A stretch of 64,000 bases of DNA from Lacrimispora sphenoides JCM 1415 (lineage in GTDB: Bacteria > Bacillota > Clostridia > Lachnospirales > Lachnospiraceae), in assembly GCF_900105615.1 (NCBI RefSeq), contig NZ_LT630003.1:2542001-2606000 (forward strand), given 5' to 3'. The first letter of the stretch is position 1. Every line of letters begins with the position of its first letter. A model generated the notes under the pieces. It was not told the origin of the DNA. It made no database searches and saw nothing but the letters and a program-made list of their open reading frames with translations. A program made the translations under genes and the position numbers. This document shows, one piece after another, positions 24,456-33,224 of the stretch.

Positions 24456-24854
24456 ATGGGTTATACTATCAAACAGGTATCGGAACGTACAAACCTAAGC
24501 GCACACGTACTGCGTTACTATGAAAAAGAAGGTCTTTTGTTCAATATCAACAGAAGCACAAGCGGCATCCGAAGTTATACTGAAGATGATTTAGAATGGC
24601 TGGGATTGATCTGCTGTCTCAAGAATACAGGCATGTCCCTGAAACAAATCAAGGAATTTGTGGAATTAAGTGCAGAAGGCAGAGAGACACTCAAACAGCG
24701 GTGCGATATATTGATCGAACATAAGAAGAATGTGGAAGCTCAGATTCAGGAAATGAATAAGCATCTTGAAAAAGTATCTCATAAAATCAACCATTATACA
24801 AAGCAGTATCATGAGTACAACCATGACGCATCCCATCAAAATTCAGAAACCTAG
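24456..24854 (+). CDS. MerR-family transcription regulator
   Basis: A 132-residue regulator: N-terminal winged helix (YTIKQVSERTNLSAHVLRYYEKEGLL, then SGIRSYTEDDLEWLGLICCLKNTGMSLKQIKEFVEL) and a long C-terminal dimerisation helix (about 75-115) with a short histidine-rich tail. There is no extra ligand domain, so it belongs with the compact group that includes AdhR and NmlR, which sense aldehydes or electrophiles through a cysteine. A cysteine pair ICCL is in the second helix region. It is divergent from the reductase operon and probably activates it through the 19-base-spacer promoter. A GGGGAGGAAATCTAT site precedes the ATG. Confidence 0.9.
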   Translation: MGYTIKQVSERTNLSAHVLRYYEKEGLLFNINRSTSGIRSYTEDDLEWLGLICCLKNTGMSLKQIKEFVELSAEGRETLKQRCDILIEHKKNVEAQIQEMNKHLEKVSHKINHYTKQYHEYNHDASHQNSET

Positions 24855-24899
24855 TTGCAGCGGTCCGTTCAAAACCAAAAGCCAAAACATGGTTATGGC

Positions 24900-24934
24900 A
24901 AGAGCCTGTCCTTTTATAAATGGGACAGGCTCTT
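24900..24934. terminator. Terminator shared by convergent merR and dtxR-like genes
   Basis: A perfect 12-bp stem AAGAGCCTGTCC / GGACAGGCTCTT (24900-24911 with 24923-24934). The right arm lies inside the last codons of the DtxR-like frame, so that coding frame ends within the terminator. Confidence 0.75.
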
Positions 24935-25267
24935 TAAGTCTTGTACATTGATCCGCATCGCAGATAAACATCTTAAATTCTCAGCTTTACGCCTGGTGAT
25001 GGCTATCCTTACAAGCTGATTTTTAAAAAAGCAATGACGTTCATAAATCTTTTCTGCAATCTCCTGCCCTGAGTCAGTCAAAAGAAGGCACCCGTCCTCG
25101 TCGGAATCCAGAAAACCTCCTTTTTTCAGCATGGCAACAGCGTGACTAATGCTGGGCTTTGAATATCCCATGTATCGGGCAAGATCGACGGAGCGTACCG
25201 CGCCGGTTTGCTTCTTTAACACAAGAATTGCCTCCAGATAGTCCTCACCTGATGCATAAAGCAGCAT
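24914..25267 (-). CDS. DtxR/MntR-like metal-dependent regulator with divergent C-terminus
   Basis: A 117-residue protein. The N-terminal winged helix is normal for the family: SGEDYLEAILVLKKQTGAVRSVDLARYMGYSKPSISHAVAMLKKGGF. It includes D9 and E12 and the histidine of ERHCFF, three of the usual metal ligands. From about residue 87 the expected helix with the Cys/Glu-x-x-Glu-His ligand pattern is replaced by ITRRKAENLRCLSAMRINVQDLKSLSHL, and the last residues are encoded in the terminator stem. So metal sensing is doubtful. It follows the ABC pair by 17 bases, which suggests an iron or manganese connection for that operon. Confidence 0.8.
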   Translation of the reverse strand: MLLYASGEDYLEAILVLKKQTGAVRSVDLARYMGYSKPSISHAVAMLKKGGFLDSDEDGCLLLTDSGQEIAEKIYERHCFFKNQLVRIAITRRKAENLRCLSAMRINVQDLKSLSHL

Positions 25268-25283
25268 ATTTTCTCCTCCTGAC

Positions 25284-27014
25284 TTATTTTAATTTCCAGC
25301 CGATTGCCTTTTTCCGTATTCCAATGAAATCAGCATAGATACCGTTCTGATTCACCAGTTCTTCATGAGCCCCTTTCTGCACAATATGCCCATTGGCTAA
25401 AACAAGGATCTGGTCAGCTCTCTGAACTGTCTTTAAGCGGTGAGCAATCATAATAACCGTTTTGTTTTTCGTCAATTCTGCAATTGCATTCATCAGCAGA
25501 CTCTCATTCTCCGGATCAACACTGGAAGTGGCCTCATCCAAAATGATGATGGGAGCATCCTTTAAAATGGCGCGTGCAATGGAGATCCGCTGCTTTTCCC
25601 CGCCTGACAGTGTAGCACCGCCTTCTCCAATCACGGTTTTGTATCCGTTTGGCAGGCTCATAATGAAATCATGGCAGCAAGCCTTTTTTGCGGCAAGTAC
25701 CACCTCCTTATGAGAAACATCCGGCCTTCCGAACTTCATGTTATTCTCTATGGTATCGGCAAACAGATATACTTTTTGGAATACCTCGCTGATATTCGTC
25801 AACAGGCTGTCCAAGGTGTAGTCCCTGACATCAATGCCGCCAATTGTAATTCGTCCGCTGTCCACATCCCAAAAACGGGCAATCAGATTACAGAGGGTGC
25901 TTTTGCCTGATCCGGAGGGCCCCACGATGGCTGTTGTTTTCTTTTGAGGAATCAGCAGGTTCACATGATCCAGGATCTTATGATCTCCATAAGAGAACGA
26001 TACATCCTCAAAGGCAATATCAAAGTTAACGGGCTTTTGGGTTTTCCCCTGTTCATCCATCACAGGGGTTTTATTAATTTCCTCTACCTTATCCATGGAT
26101 GCATCCAAAAGACGAAGCAGGGATGAGGTATTTCCGGCCGACTGGAGCTGCCCGAAAAGCATAAAAGAGGCCACTGCCATTAGCAGGCACATCGGAAGGT
26201 TCATGGAACCATTCAGGTAGAAAAGCAAAGCCTCCACAATCACTATGACGCTGGTTCCATAAAGGATGATCTGCTGAAGAACCGTATAGGGAATGAATAA
26301 ATGCTCCAGCATCAGATTTTTATTTTTACTCTCCACAATCGCATGCTTTATCTTGCTGTTGGAGTCACGTCCCAGGTTAAAGGATTTTACGATGAGCATT
26401 CCCTGTACATATTCCAGCACATTGGAAACAAGAGCTTCCTGTGCAGACTGCCGTTCCGGTGAAACCTTTTCCGATTTCTTTTGCAGGCTGCTGATACAGT
26501 AAGTGAATAACAGGATGCCGCAGAAAATCGTCAGTCCGATGCGCCAGTCAATACAGAACATAACCAGTGTGATGACCGCTGCGTGTATATAACCTCCCAG
26601 TATATTTGTCAGTACCATGGAGGCGTTGTTTTCAATATCTCCCATCGTCGTGGTAACTGCAGAGGTGAGACTGCCGAGATTATGGTCGCTGAAATAGCCC
26701 ATAGGCATATATTTCATGCGGTCCCCTATGTGAATGCGTTTTTCTGCACACATAAAGTAGCCGATCCTTACTTTATTAAAATCAGTCATATAGCTGCAGC
26801 AGATTTTTAGAATCATGCCGGCAAAAGCAATGCCGAATATCTGCCAGATAGCAGCTGTCTCGAATCCATGGATTATGCCGGAAAAAACCAGGGCAAGGGC
26901 TGCAAAAGTCATCATATCAAAGATGGAATGAAGCACAGAAAACAGGATTGCTGTTTTCATGGTTCCCTGCATTCTGCCGGAAAAACGATATATTTTTCTT
27001 AAGGTACTTACCAT
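25284..27014 (-). CDS. ABC transporter, fused permease-ATPase, subunit B of a YbtPQ-like pair
   Basis: A 576-residue half-transporter with exporter-type topology: six membrane helices in residues about 20-300, then an ATPase domain with Walker A GPSGSGKST, Q-loop in SEVFQKVYLF, signature LSGGEKQR, Walker B IIILDEATSS and H-loop IAHR. It lies 14 bases downstream of a homologous half-transporter, so the two form a heterodimer. Pairs of this type next to an AraC regulator and a DtxR-like gene resemble YbtP/YbtQ or IrtAB, exporter-fold systems that import iron-siderophores. Substrate assignment is inference; drug or peptide export is the alternative. Confidence 0.9.
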   Translation of the reverse strand: MVSTLRKIYRFSGRMQGTMKTAILFSVLHSIFDMMTFAALALVFSGIIHGFETAAIWQIFGIAFAGMILKICCSYMTDFNKVRIGYFMCAEKRIHIGDRMKYMPMGYFSDHNLGSLTSAVTTTMGDIENNASMVLTNILGGYIHAAVITLVMFCIDWRIGLTIFCGILLFTYCISSLQKKSEKVSPERQSAQEALVSNVLEYVQGMLIVKSFNLGRDSNSKIKHAIVESKNKNLMLEHLFIPYTVLQQIILYGTSVIVIVEALLFYLNGSMNLPMCLLMAVASFMLFGQLQSAGNTSSLLRLLDASMDKVEEINKTPVMDEQGKTQKPVNFDIAFEDVSFSYGDHKILDHVNLLIPQKKTTAIVGPSGSGKSTLCNLIARFWDVDSGRITIGGIDVRDYTLDSLLTNISEVFQKVYLFADTIENNMKFGRPDVSHKEVVLAAKKACCHDFIMSLPNGYKTVIGEGGATLSGGEKQRISIARAILKDAPIIILDEATSSVDPENESLLMNAIAELTKNKTVIMIAHRLKTVQRADQILVLANGHIVQKGAHEELVNQNGIYADFIGIRKKAIGWKLK

Positions 27015-27027
27015 TTTTTACACCTCC

Positions 27028-28767
27028 TTATGCGGCATCCTTAGTATCCATATGTGCTCTCCACATGTTCTGATACAAGGTACAGGATGCAAGCAGTTCT
27101 TCATGAGTGCCTTCCGCTTCAATGTGTCCATTCTTTACCACTACTATTTTGTCCGCATCGGTGATTGTCGATAACCGGTGGGCTATCATAAGAACCGTTT
27201 TCCCGGCAATGACCTTTGCCATAGCCTCCTGGATCAGCGCTTCATTCTCTGCATCAATGTAGGCGGTAGCCTCGTCCAGTATGACAATAGGGGCATTTTT
27301 TAAGACAGCCCTGGCAATGGCAATTCGCTGGCGCTCACCACCGGAAAGATGGCCTCCGGAACTTCCCACAACAGTCTGGAAGCCCTTTTCCAGCTTCAGG
27401 ATAAACTCATAACAGCCGCAATCCTTTGCCGCCTGATACACCTCTTCATCGGTTGCTGAAGGTTTGCCCATTCGGATATTTTCAAGAACCGTTTCATCAA
27501 ACAGATAGTTGTCCTGGGAAATATAGGCAATCTGATCCATTAGCTGCTCCAAAGGTATTTTTCGGATGTCGATGCCGTCAATCCTGACTGCCCCGGATGT
27601 CACATCCCAAAAACCTGCGATCAATTTTGTAATGGTAGACTTTCCTCCTCCGCTTGGGCCGACAAATGCAGTGATGGTCTTTTCCGGAATAGATAAGTTT
27701 ATCTCCTTAAGAAGAGAGGTTCCTTCCTCATAGGTAAAACTGACATTATCCATTGAGATATCTGATGAATGAATCATGGCAGGTCTTTCAGGCCGCTCCA
27801 ATTCCTTTTCGTCCAGAACGGAACAGATTTCTCCTACTACAGATTTCATCTGGGCTATGCTGTCAGTAAAGTTCATTGCATTCAGGACCGGGGTAATAAT
27901 CCCCAGCGACAAGATCATGCAGGTGACAAAAACCGGAACGCTGAGACTTCCGTTTCGGTACAGGATACAGCCGATGGGAAGAACGCTGACTAACACGCTG
28001 GGCCAGATTGTAAACAGCATGGACTTATAGAGCTGGACACTTTTCATCCAGTTTACAGCATAAGCGGCATTGTCCTCTACCGCGTCAGAATATTTCTGAT
28101 AGGAATTTGCGGATTGATTGAAGGCTTTAATAACTTCGATTCCTCCGATGTATTCCACAACCGTATTTGACATCTTGCGGCCACGCATCATAAGTCCCTG
28201 GAATTTTTCCTCATAGCCCTTTGCCATTCCCTTATAACAGAGCATTCCAATTGGGAATGTCACCAGGGAAGCAAGTGCCATTCTCCAGTCAAGGAATAGC
28301 AGGTAAATCAAAATACAAAAGGGAACACAAAGATTTGCTGTCAGTTCAGGAATCAAATGGGCGAGAGTCGTCTCCATCCCTTCCACCCGGTCTACCAAAA
28401 TGTTTTTAAGATGACCGGAAGGGGTATTCATCATATAACCCATAGGAACCCTGGTGAGTTTGTCTGCAAGACTAAGGCGGATTTCGGCCAGAGTTTCAAA
28501 GGTCGCGGTATGGGAAACAAAAGTGGAAAGATTGGAAAAGCAAACTTTCGCCAGAAAACCGATACCTGCTGTCACACAATACCCCATATAGGCAGTAACA
28601 GAGGTTTCCCCATTCATCAGCAGCAGTGCGATTTGAGAAACAGCATAAAATGGTACGAATCCTGCGGCAACACCCAGGATTGCTAAAATGACTGATAGAA
28701 CATATTTACTCTTGTATGGAACAGCAAATTCCAACAGTCTGGACATAGGACTTTGTTCTTTATCCAT
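27028..28767 (-). CDS. ABC transporter, fused permease-ATPase, subunit A of a YbtPQ-like pair
   Basis: A 579-residue half-transporter, first gene of its operon. Six membrane helices (about 18-300) precede an ATPase domain with Walker A GPSGGGKST, Q-loop ISQDNYLFDE, signature LSGGERQR, Walker B IVILDEATAY and H-loop IAHR. In Walker B the glutamate after aspartate is present, so the site can hydrolyse ATP; the same is true of its partner. It is preceded by a TATAAT and an inverted repeat related to one at the AraC gene. A start ATG follows an AAAGGAG site. See the partner entry for the siderophore versus export question. Confidence 0.9.
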   Translation of the reverse strand: MDKEQSPMSRLLEFAVPYKSKYVLSVILAILGVAAGFVPFYAVSQIALLLMNGETSVTAYMGYCVTAGIGFLAKVCFSNLSTFVSHTATFETLAEIRLSLADKLTRVPMGYMMNTPSGHLKNILVDRVEGMETTLAHLIPELTANLCVPFCILIYLLFLDWRMALASLVTFPIGMLCYKGMAKGYEEKFQGLMMRGRKMSNTVVEYIGGIEVIKAFNQSANSYQKYSDAVEDNAAYAVNWMKSVQLYKSMLFTIWPSVLVSVLPIGCILYRNGSLSVPVFVTCMILSLGIITPVLNAMNFTDSIAQMKSVVGEICSVLDEKELERPERPAMIHSSDISMDNVSFTYEEGTSLLKEINLSIPEKTITAFVGPSGGGKSTITKLIAGFWDVTSGAVRIDGIDIRKIPLEQLMDQIAYISQDNYLFDETVLENIRMGKPSATDEEVYQAAKDCGCYEFILKLEKGFQTVVGSSGGHLSGGERQRIAIARAVLKNAPIVILDEATAYIDAENEALIQEAMAKVIAGKTVLMIAHRLSTITDADKIVVVKNGHIEAEGTHEELLASCTLYQNMWRAHMDTKDAA

Positions 28768-28791
28768 GATACATTACTCCTTTGCTATAAA

Positions 28792-28835
28792 AATAGAGGT
28801 TGGTTAGCTAAAACTAACGAACAACCTCTATTATA
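28792..28835 (-). promoter_or_regulatory. Inverted repeat and -10 upstream of the ABC operon
   Basis: On the minus strand TATAAT (28830-28835) is followed by an inverted repeat whose arms are 11 bp (28792-28802 with 28822-28832) plus an inner GTTAG/CTAAC. The stem ends in TATTTTTA, so it could terminate the AraC transcript. The arms also contain GTTGGTTAG, which recurs upstream of the AraC gene (plus strand CTAACCAAC at 29889-29897), so it could instead be an AraC operator in the 5' leader of the ABC transcript. Confidence 0.55.
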
Positions 28836-28840
28836 GTGTT

Positions 28841-29851
28841 TCATTTTATTCCTGCTACTCTGATTAGGTGGTTACTCCCCCATTTGGACAACGTCTTTCT
28901 GAATTCGGACGGCAGTTCCCCAAATTCCTTTTTAAAAACCTCGGAAAACTTACTTGGGTTATCATATCCCATCTTCATGGCGATCTCTGTTATGCTTTCC
29001 GTTGTATCCCTCAGTAAAATTTTGGCTGCCTGCATGCGGTAGGATTTCATATAAGAATAAACAGAACAGCCGTAAATCCCCTTAAAACACACTTTCATCG
29101 ATGTAAGAGGAATATCGAATTTTTTTGACAGCTCCTGCAGCGTATGATGGATTTGTAAGTCAGAAGTCATGTATTTCTGCATTTGCTTGATCACCTGAAC
29201 CTGATTTTTTGAAAAGTACCGCCGTTCTTCCGGATATTCGTCGACCTGGACATCATTTAAGAACATGAACAATTCTAATACTTTAACTTTTAAATAGCGT
29301 GCTGCCATTTTGGGCGTAACCTTATACAGCTCAGAAAAAATATGTTCAATATTGCTATGCCCCCGCAGGACAAAGCAAGTATCTTTTCTGCAAAGGCGCT
29401 CTGTTATCTGGTATAAATCAATATGCAGCCCGCCCAGTACAAGTTCCACCAGCTTCATTGTTTCCGCTGCCTCATTCAAATCGATCGTAATGGAAATTCC
29501 ATGATAATGGGATAACGGGAACGTGGTCGATGTGGTTTCATTGGTAAGCCGATTGATGGAAAGATCGCCGGCTCCCACATATTGGCAATCACCATTACCG
29601 AACACGCATTCAAACCGGCCTTCCCTGCAGTGATTGATCTCAAATATATCCGGATGGGGAAGCTTATTCTTATTTTGCCCATCCCGCATATGAAAATCAT
29701 TATAAAACAGTTCGATGCCAGGTAAGATTTGATATCGGGTAATAACACCCTCTCCTGTTTCGTTTTGCATCTTGTATATCGAACAGCCTGCTTCACTTGC
29801 TGTCTTTTGCACCTCCGGATCAAAAAAATCCGTGAAATTCTTGTTATTCAT
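28841..29851 (-). CDS. AraC-family regulator, YbtA/PchR-like
   Basis: A 336-residue regulator with an N-terminal ligand domain of about 225 residues and C-terminal AraC helix-turn-helix pair (TLQELSKKFDIPLTSMKVCFKGIYGCSVYSYMKSYRM, then TESITEIAMKMGYDNPSKFSEVFKKEFG). The long N-terminal domain with FEINHCREGRFECVFGNGDCQYVGAGDLSIN is the pattern of the YbtA/PchR group, which senses siderophores in the cytoplasm. It lies just upstream of, and in line with, the ABC pair it probably activates. The ribosome site before the ATG is weak (AAAGGCGA), so expression may be low. Confidence 0.88.
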   Translation of the reverse strand: MNNKNFTDFFDPEVQKTASEAGCSIYKMQNETGEGVITRYQILPGIELFYNDFHMRDGQNKNKLPHPDIFEINHCREGRFECVFGNGDCQYVGAGDLSINRLTNETTSTTFPLSHYHGISITIDLNEAAETMKLVELVLGGLHIDLYQITERLCRKDTCFVLRGHSNIEHIFSELYKVTPKMAARYLKVKVLELFMFLNDVQVDEYPEERRYFSKNQVQVIKQMQKYMTSDLQIHHTLQELSKKFDIPLTSMKVCFKGIYGCSVYSYMKSYRMQAAKILLRDTTESITEIAMKMGYDNPSKFSEVFKKEFGELPSEFRKTLSKWGSNHLIRVAGIK

Positions 29852-29946
29852 GATATGACATCGCCTTTACTTTTTTCAATTAGGTACGACTAACCAACAA
29901 TATCATATCAGTTTTCAAGCTTACCGTCCAGAATAAATGAAGTTTT

Positions 29947-31074
29947 TCAGCAGCTTGCAATGGAAAACCCGTATCCTTTTAACAATTTCATTGCATGATC
30001 AATCTCTTGCTTAGTGGTATATCTGCCCACACTAAAGCGTACAGCACCAAATGCAATTTCCTCTTCAACACCCATAGCAGCTAACACAGGAGAAATGGTT
30101 TTTGAACCAGAATGGCAGGCAGACCCGGTTGAGGCACATAGTTCAGGCAGCGCCGCCAATATCTGGGCCCCATTTTCTCCCACAAAGCTGACATTAAGAG
30201 TATTTGGCAAGCGATGAACCGGGTCACCGTTGAGGTGAATATTACTGCCAAACACTTCCTTTAGCTGATTATAAAAATAATCTCTTATCGGCATCAAATC
30301 ATTTTGATCCAGGTGTTTCCTTGCCTGTGCCGCTGCCTCTCCCAAAGCTACAATATAAGGCACATTTTCCGTACCGGCACGCCTGCCATTCTCCTGGCTT
30401 GCGCCATGCAGAAATGATTCTATTTCAACTCCATCACGAATAAACAATGCGCCAATTCCTTTTGGAGCATATAGTTTATGACCGGCAAGAGTCAGAAAGT
30501 CCACTGGTAAACGGGAAACGTTAATATCCACTTTTCCAATGGACTGAGATGCATCTGTATGAAACAAAACACCTCGTTCTCTGCAAATTTCCCCCAACTC
30601 CCCAATTGGCTGCAAGGTACCAACCTCATTATTGGAATGCATAATACTAACCAAAATCGTTTCCTCATTGATGGCATTTCTTAAATCCTTAGGATTCACA
30701 GATCCTTGCCGGTTTACTGGAAGATAGGTTACTTTATAATCGTTTTTCTTTAAAAACGAGAGTGGTTCCATGATGGAAGGGTGTTCGATGCAAGAAGTAA
30801 TAATATGCTTTCCCTTATTCCTAAAAGTGTAGGCGACTCCCTTGATTACAGCATTATTGGATTCACTGCCACAGCTTGTGAATAAAATCTCGCTGCTTTT
30901 GGCACCAAGCAATTCCGAAACTTGTTTTCTGGAATTCTCAACTGCACCTTTCGCGAGCAGTCCCAATTCGTAACTGTTGGATGGGTTTCCAAACTCTGAC
31001 TCCAGATAGGGAAGCATGGCATGATATACCTTTTTGTCGATAGGGGTCGTAGCATTATAGTCTAGATAAATCAT
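29947..31074 (-). CDS. Cysteine desulfurase family protein (NifS/IscS-like)
   Basis: PLP enzyme of 375 residues that takes sulfur from cysteine. It begins IYLDYNATTPIDKKV. The pyridoxal-binding lysine is in LAGHKLYAPKG (about residue 200), HTDASQSIG carries the cofactor-interacting residues, and the active-site cysteine is in STGSACHSG (about residue 321). The C-terminal GAVRFSVGRYTTKQEID fits the group. No IscU, SufU or thiolation gene is adjacent, so the sulfur acceptor is unknown. It may serve tRNA thiolation or general Fe-S assembly. A GGAGGATAATTT site precedes the ATG. Confidence 0.92.
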   Translation of the reverse strand: MIYLDYNATTPIDKKVYHAMLPYLESEFGNPSNSYELGLLAKGAVENSRKQVSELLGAKSSEILFTSCGSESNNAVIKGVAYTFRNKGKHIITSCIEHPSIMEPLSFLKKNDYKVTYLPVNRQGSVNPKDLRNAINEETILVSIMHSNNEVGTLQPIGELGEICRERGVLFHTDASQSIGKVDINVSRLPVDFLTLAGHKLYAPKGIGALFIRDGVEIESFLHGASQENGRRAGTENVPYIVALGEAAAQARKHLDQNDLMPIRDYFYNQLKEVFGSNIHLNGDPVHRLPNTLNVSFVGENGAQILAALPELCASTGSACHSGSKTISPVLAAMGVEEEIAFGAVRFSVGRYTTKQEIDHAMKLLKGYGFSIASC

Positions 31075-31380
31075 AAATTATCCTCCTTACACAGATAATA
31101 TTGAGCATTTAACAAACCAATATAGAACATGATTTTTGTTAAGTTTCTTGTTCATATCATTGCCTTTTTCTAATAATAAAAAATAATCCTGTGTGCAATA
31201 TGGAGCAATATGCAAAGATTCAGCATGCTGTTTCATTACATGCTAAGTTTGACAGCAATATACTTTCTTAAGACAGTTTATAATCGCATTTAAATAAATA
31301 TAGCATATATTAATATTAGCGTAAACACCATATTACGCACATTCCTATTAATAATATTTCGTATAAGGAGTGATAAATAA
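31075..31380 (+). promoter_or_regulatory. AT-rich divergent intergenic region with a small dyad
   Basis: Non-coding stretch between the divergent desulfurase and lactonase genes. The only clear element is a perfect 6-bp dyad GCGTAA-ACACCATA-TTACGC (31319-31338), about 43 bases before the lactonase ATG, in the position of an operator. TTGACA (31249-31254) has no well-spaced -10. An AAGGAG site is at 31365-31370. I see nothing else. Confidence 0.4.
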
Positions 31381-32460
31381 ATGTACGATATAACAAACTG
31401 CCGGCATGGATATGCCGTTTACTCTATGACAAATAACGCTGATGAAAATGAAATAATAGCGATTCGCCAGAAATTCAACGATGATTTTACATTTATTAAG
31501 GCTTACAAGACAGGCGGTCAAGGAACCGGAACCCCCATTGTTGATCCTCTTGGTTCACAGGGATCAATTGTAATATCCGATGATGGACATTTCCTTTTTG
31601 TCGTGAACGCTGGCAGCAATAATATCTCCAGCTTCAAAATCACCAGATCGGGAACCTTGATTCTTGCAGACGTTAAGCCGTCCGGTGGTTTCCTTCCAAT
31701 AAGCCTGACAACTCACCGTAATCTTCTCTATGTGGCAAATGCAGGCAATGGAAGCAGTATTGCATCCAATGTTACCGGTTTTCATATAGACGAAAACGGC
31801 ATGCTTACCGAAATCATTGGCTCTGCTAAGCCATTAAGTACAGTAAATGCCAAGCCAGCCTGCATTGTCATCAATTATAACGGCAAAAAAATAGCTGTTT
31901 CCGAGCAGAACACAAACCTAATCAGTGTATTTACCGTTCAACAAGATGGATCCCTCACTGGCCCTATCCTCAGCAACTCCAGCGGTCCCGGACCTTTTGG
32001 CTCTGTCTTCTTAACAAATGATATCTTGCTGGTTACGGAAGTTGGAATAAATGCATTATCTTCCTACAAAATTAATCATGACGGAACACTTTCAGTCATT
32101 AGTCCATCTGTATTGAATTTTCAATCAGCTACCTGTTGGGTCTCACTATCTGAAAACGGACGTTTTGCTTATACATCCAATGCTGGCGGCCACACAATAA
32201 CGACGTATGAAGTCGAACGTAACGGACGTCTTAAAGTTACAAATATTACCTATAGTACGAATGATGGATCTGGTGCACCGATTGACAGCGGTATTTGTTC
32301 CAATAACTTGTATGTACTCAACGGAAATGAGGGCTCCATCAGTGTTTTCTTTACTGACCGGAATGGCAGACTAATCCGGACAGAGGTTATCCGCGATACA
32401 CAGTTACCGTATTTAGGTTCACAAGGTTTGGCAATCCTATGCTTGCCAAAGAGGTATTAA
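31381..32460 (+). CDS. Seven-bladed beta-propeller lactonase family protein
   Basis: A 359-residue protein of repeating beta-blades, seen as recurring SDDGHFLFVVNAGSNNISSF, LLYVANAGNGS, KKIAVSEQNTNLISVF and GRFAYTSNAGGHTITTYEV stretches about 45-50 residues apart. It matches the lactonase / 6-phosphogluconolactonase-like (YkgB type) propeller. There is no signal peptide, so it is probably cytoplasmic. Enzyme activity is not assured: many family members only bind ligands. No partner genes are adjacent on the same strand, and its own terminator is unclear. Confidence 0.85.
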   Translation: MYDITNCRHGYAVYSMTNNADENEIIAIRQKFNDDFTFIKAYKTGGQGTGTPIVDPLGSQGSIVISDDGHFLFVVNAGSNNISSFKITRSGTLILADVKPSGGFLPISLTTHRNLLYVANAGNGSSIASNVTGFHIDENGMLTEIIGSAKPLSTVNAKPACIVINYNGKKIAVSEQNTNLISVFTVQQDGSLTGPILSNSSGPGPFGSVFLTNDILLVTEVGINALSSYKINHDGTLSVISPSVLNFQSATCWVSLSENGRFAYTSNAGGHTITTYEVERNGRLKVTNITYSTNDGSGAPIDSGICSNNLYVLNGNEGSISVFFTDRNGRLIRTEVIRDTQLPYLGSQGLAILCLPKRY

Positions 32461-32549
32461 ATAATAGCTTATAAATCATTTTAATCTCAATTTGCCTGAT
32501 ATCATTTACACAATCCTGTCAGGCAAATTGTGATCGCTCCGAACCATTA

Positions 32550-33224
32550 TTATATCTTTCTATATTTGTGCTGCGGTCTTCCAACCTTTCCGTATTCCAC
32601 TAATTTATATATCTTTTCTTCCTTTTCCATAAGCTCCAGATATCTTCTTACCGTGACTCTTGCGATCTGCAGCATTTCTGCAAGATTTTCCGCTGTATAA
32701 TACTCTTCTCCGCCCTGCTCAATTTTTTCCCAGATGGCATGATAGGTGTACTTATTAAAGCCCTTGGTAAAATCCGCTTCGTTCTGGGAAGCAATCTGGC
32801 CGGATAAGTACCGGTCCAGATCCTTCTGCTCAATCATGTCGCTGTTTTTAAAGCTGTCATACCGGTCCTTAAACTGCAGTAAGGCTTCCTTAAAGCGCTC
32901 AAAGCGAAAAGGTTTAATCAGATAATCTACCACTCCATACCGAAATGCCTCCTGGATTCGTTCTATGGATTTATCTGCTGTAATTAAAATGATATCTGCA
33001 TTCATTTCCTGGCTTCGGACCCATTTTAAAAAATCCATTCCATTTTCATTGGGAAGATACACATCAAGCAGAATCAAATCCGGCTTTTTAGAAAGCATCG
33101 CCTTTTTTGCTTCCTCCAGATTTGATACCCCTTTGTATAGAGTAAATCCTTCCACTCTTCTTAAAAACTTCGAGTTGATTTCCAGAACCATTGGATCATC
33201 TTCCACAATCATGACTCCAATCAA
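32550..33224 (-). CDS. CitB/DcuR-type response regulator
   Basis: A 224-residue response regulator: receiver domain with IVEDDP, phospho-acceptor in LILLDVYLPNENG and lysine in YLIKPFRFERF, then a C-terminal winged helix (YYTAENLAEMLQIARVTVRRYLELMEKEEKI). This is the domain set of CitB, DcuR and MalR, which respond to citrate, fumarate or malate. It overlaps the kinase gene by 29 bases. The neighbouring permease and malic enzyme genes are its likely targets (inference). Confidence 0.92.
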   Translation of the reverse strand: MIGVMIVEDDPMVLEINSKFLRRVEGFTLYKGVSNLEEAKKAMLSKKPDLILLDVYLPNENGMDFLKWVRSQEMNADIILITADKSIERIQEAFRYGVVDYLIKPFRFERFKEALLQFKDRYDSFKNSDMIEQKDLDRYLSGQIASQNEADFTKGFNKYTYHAIWEKIEQGGEEYYTAENLAEMLQIARVTVRRYLELMEKEEKIYKLVEYGKVGRPQHKYRKI

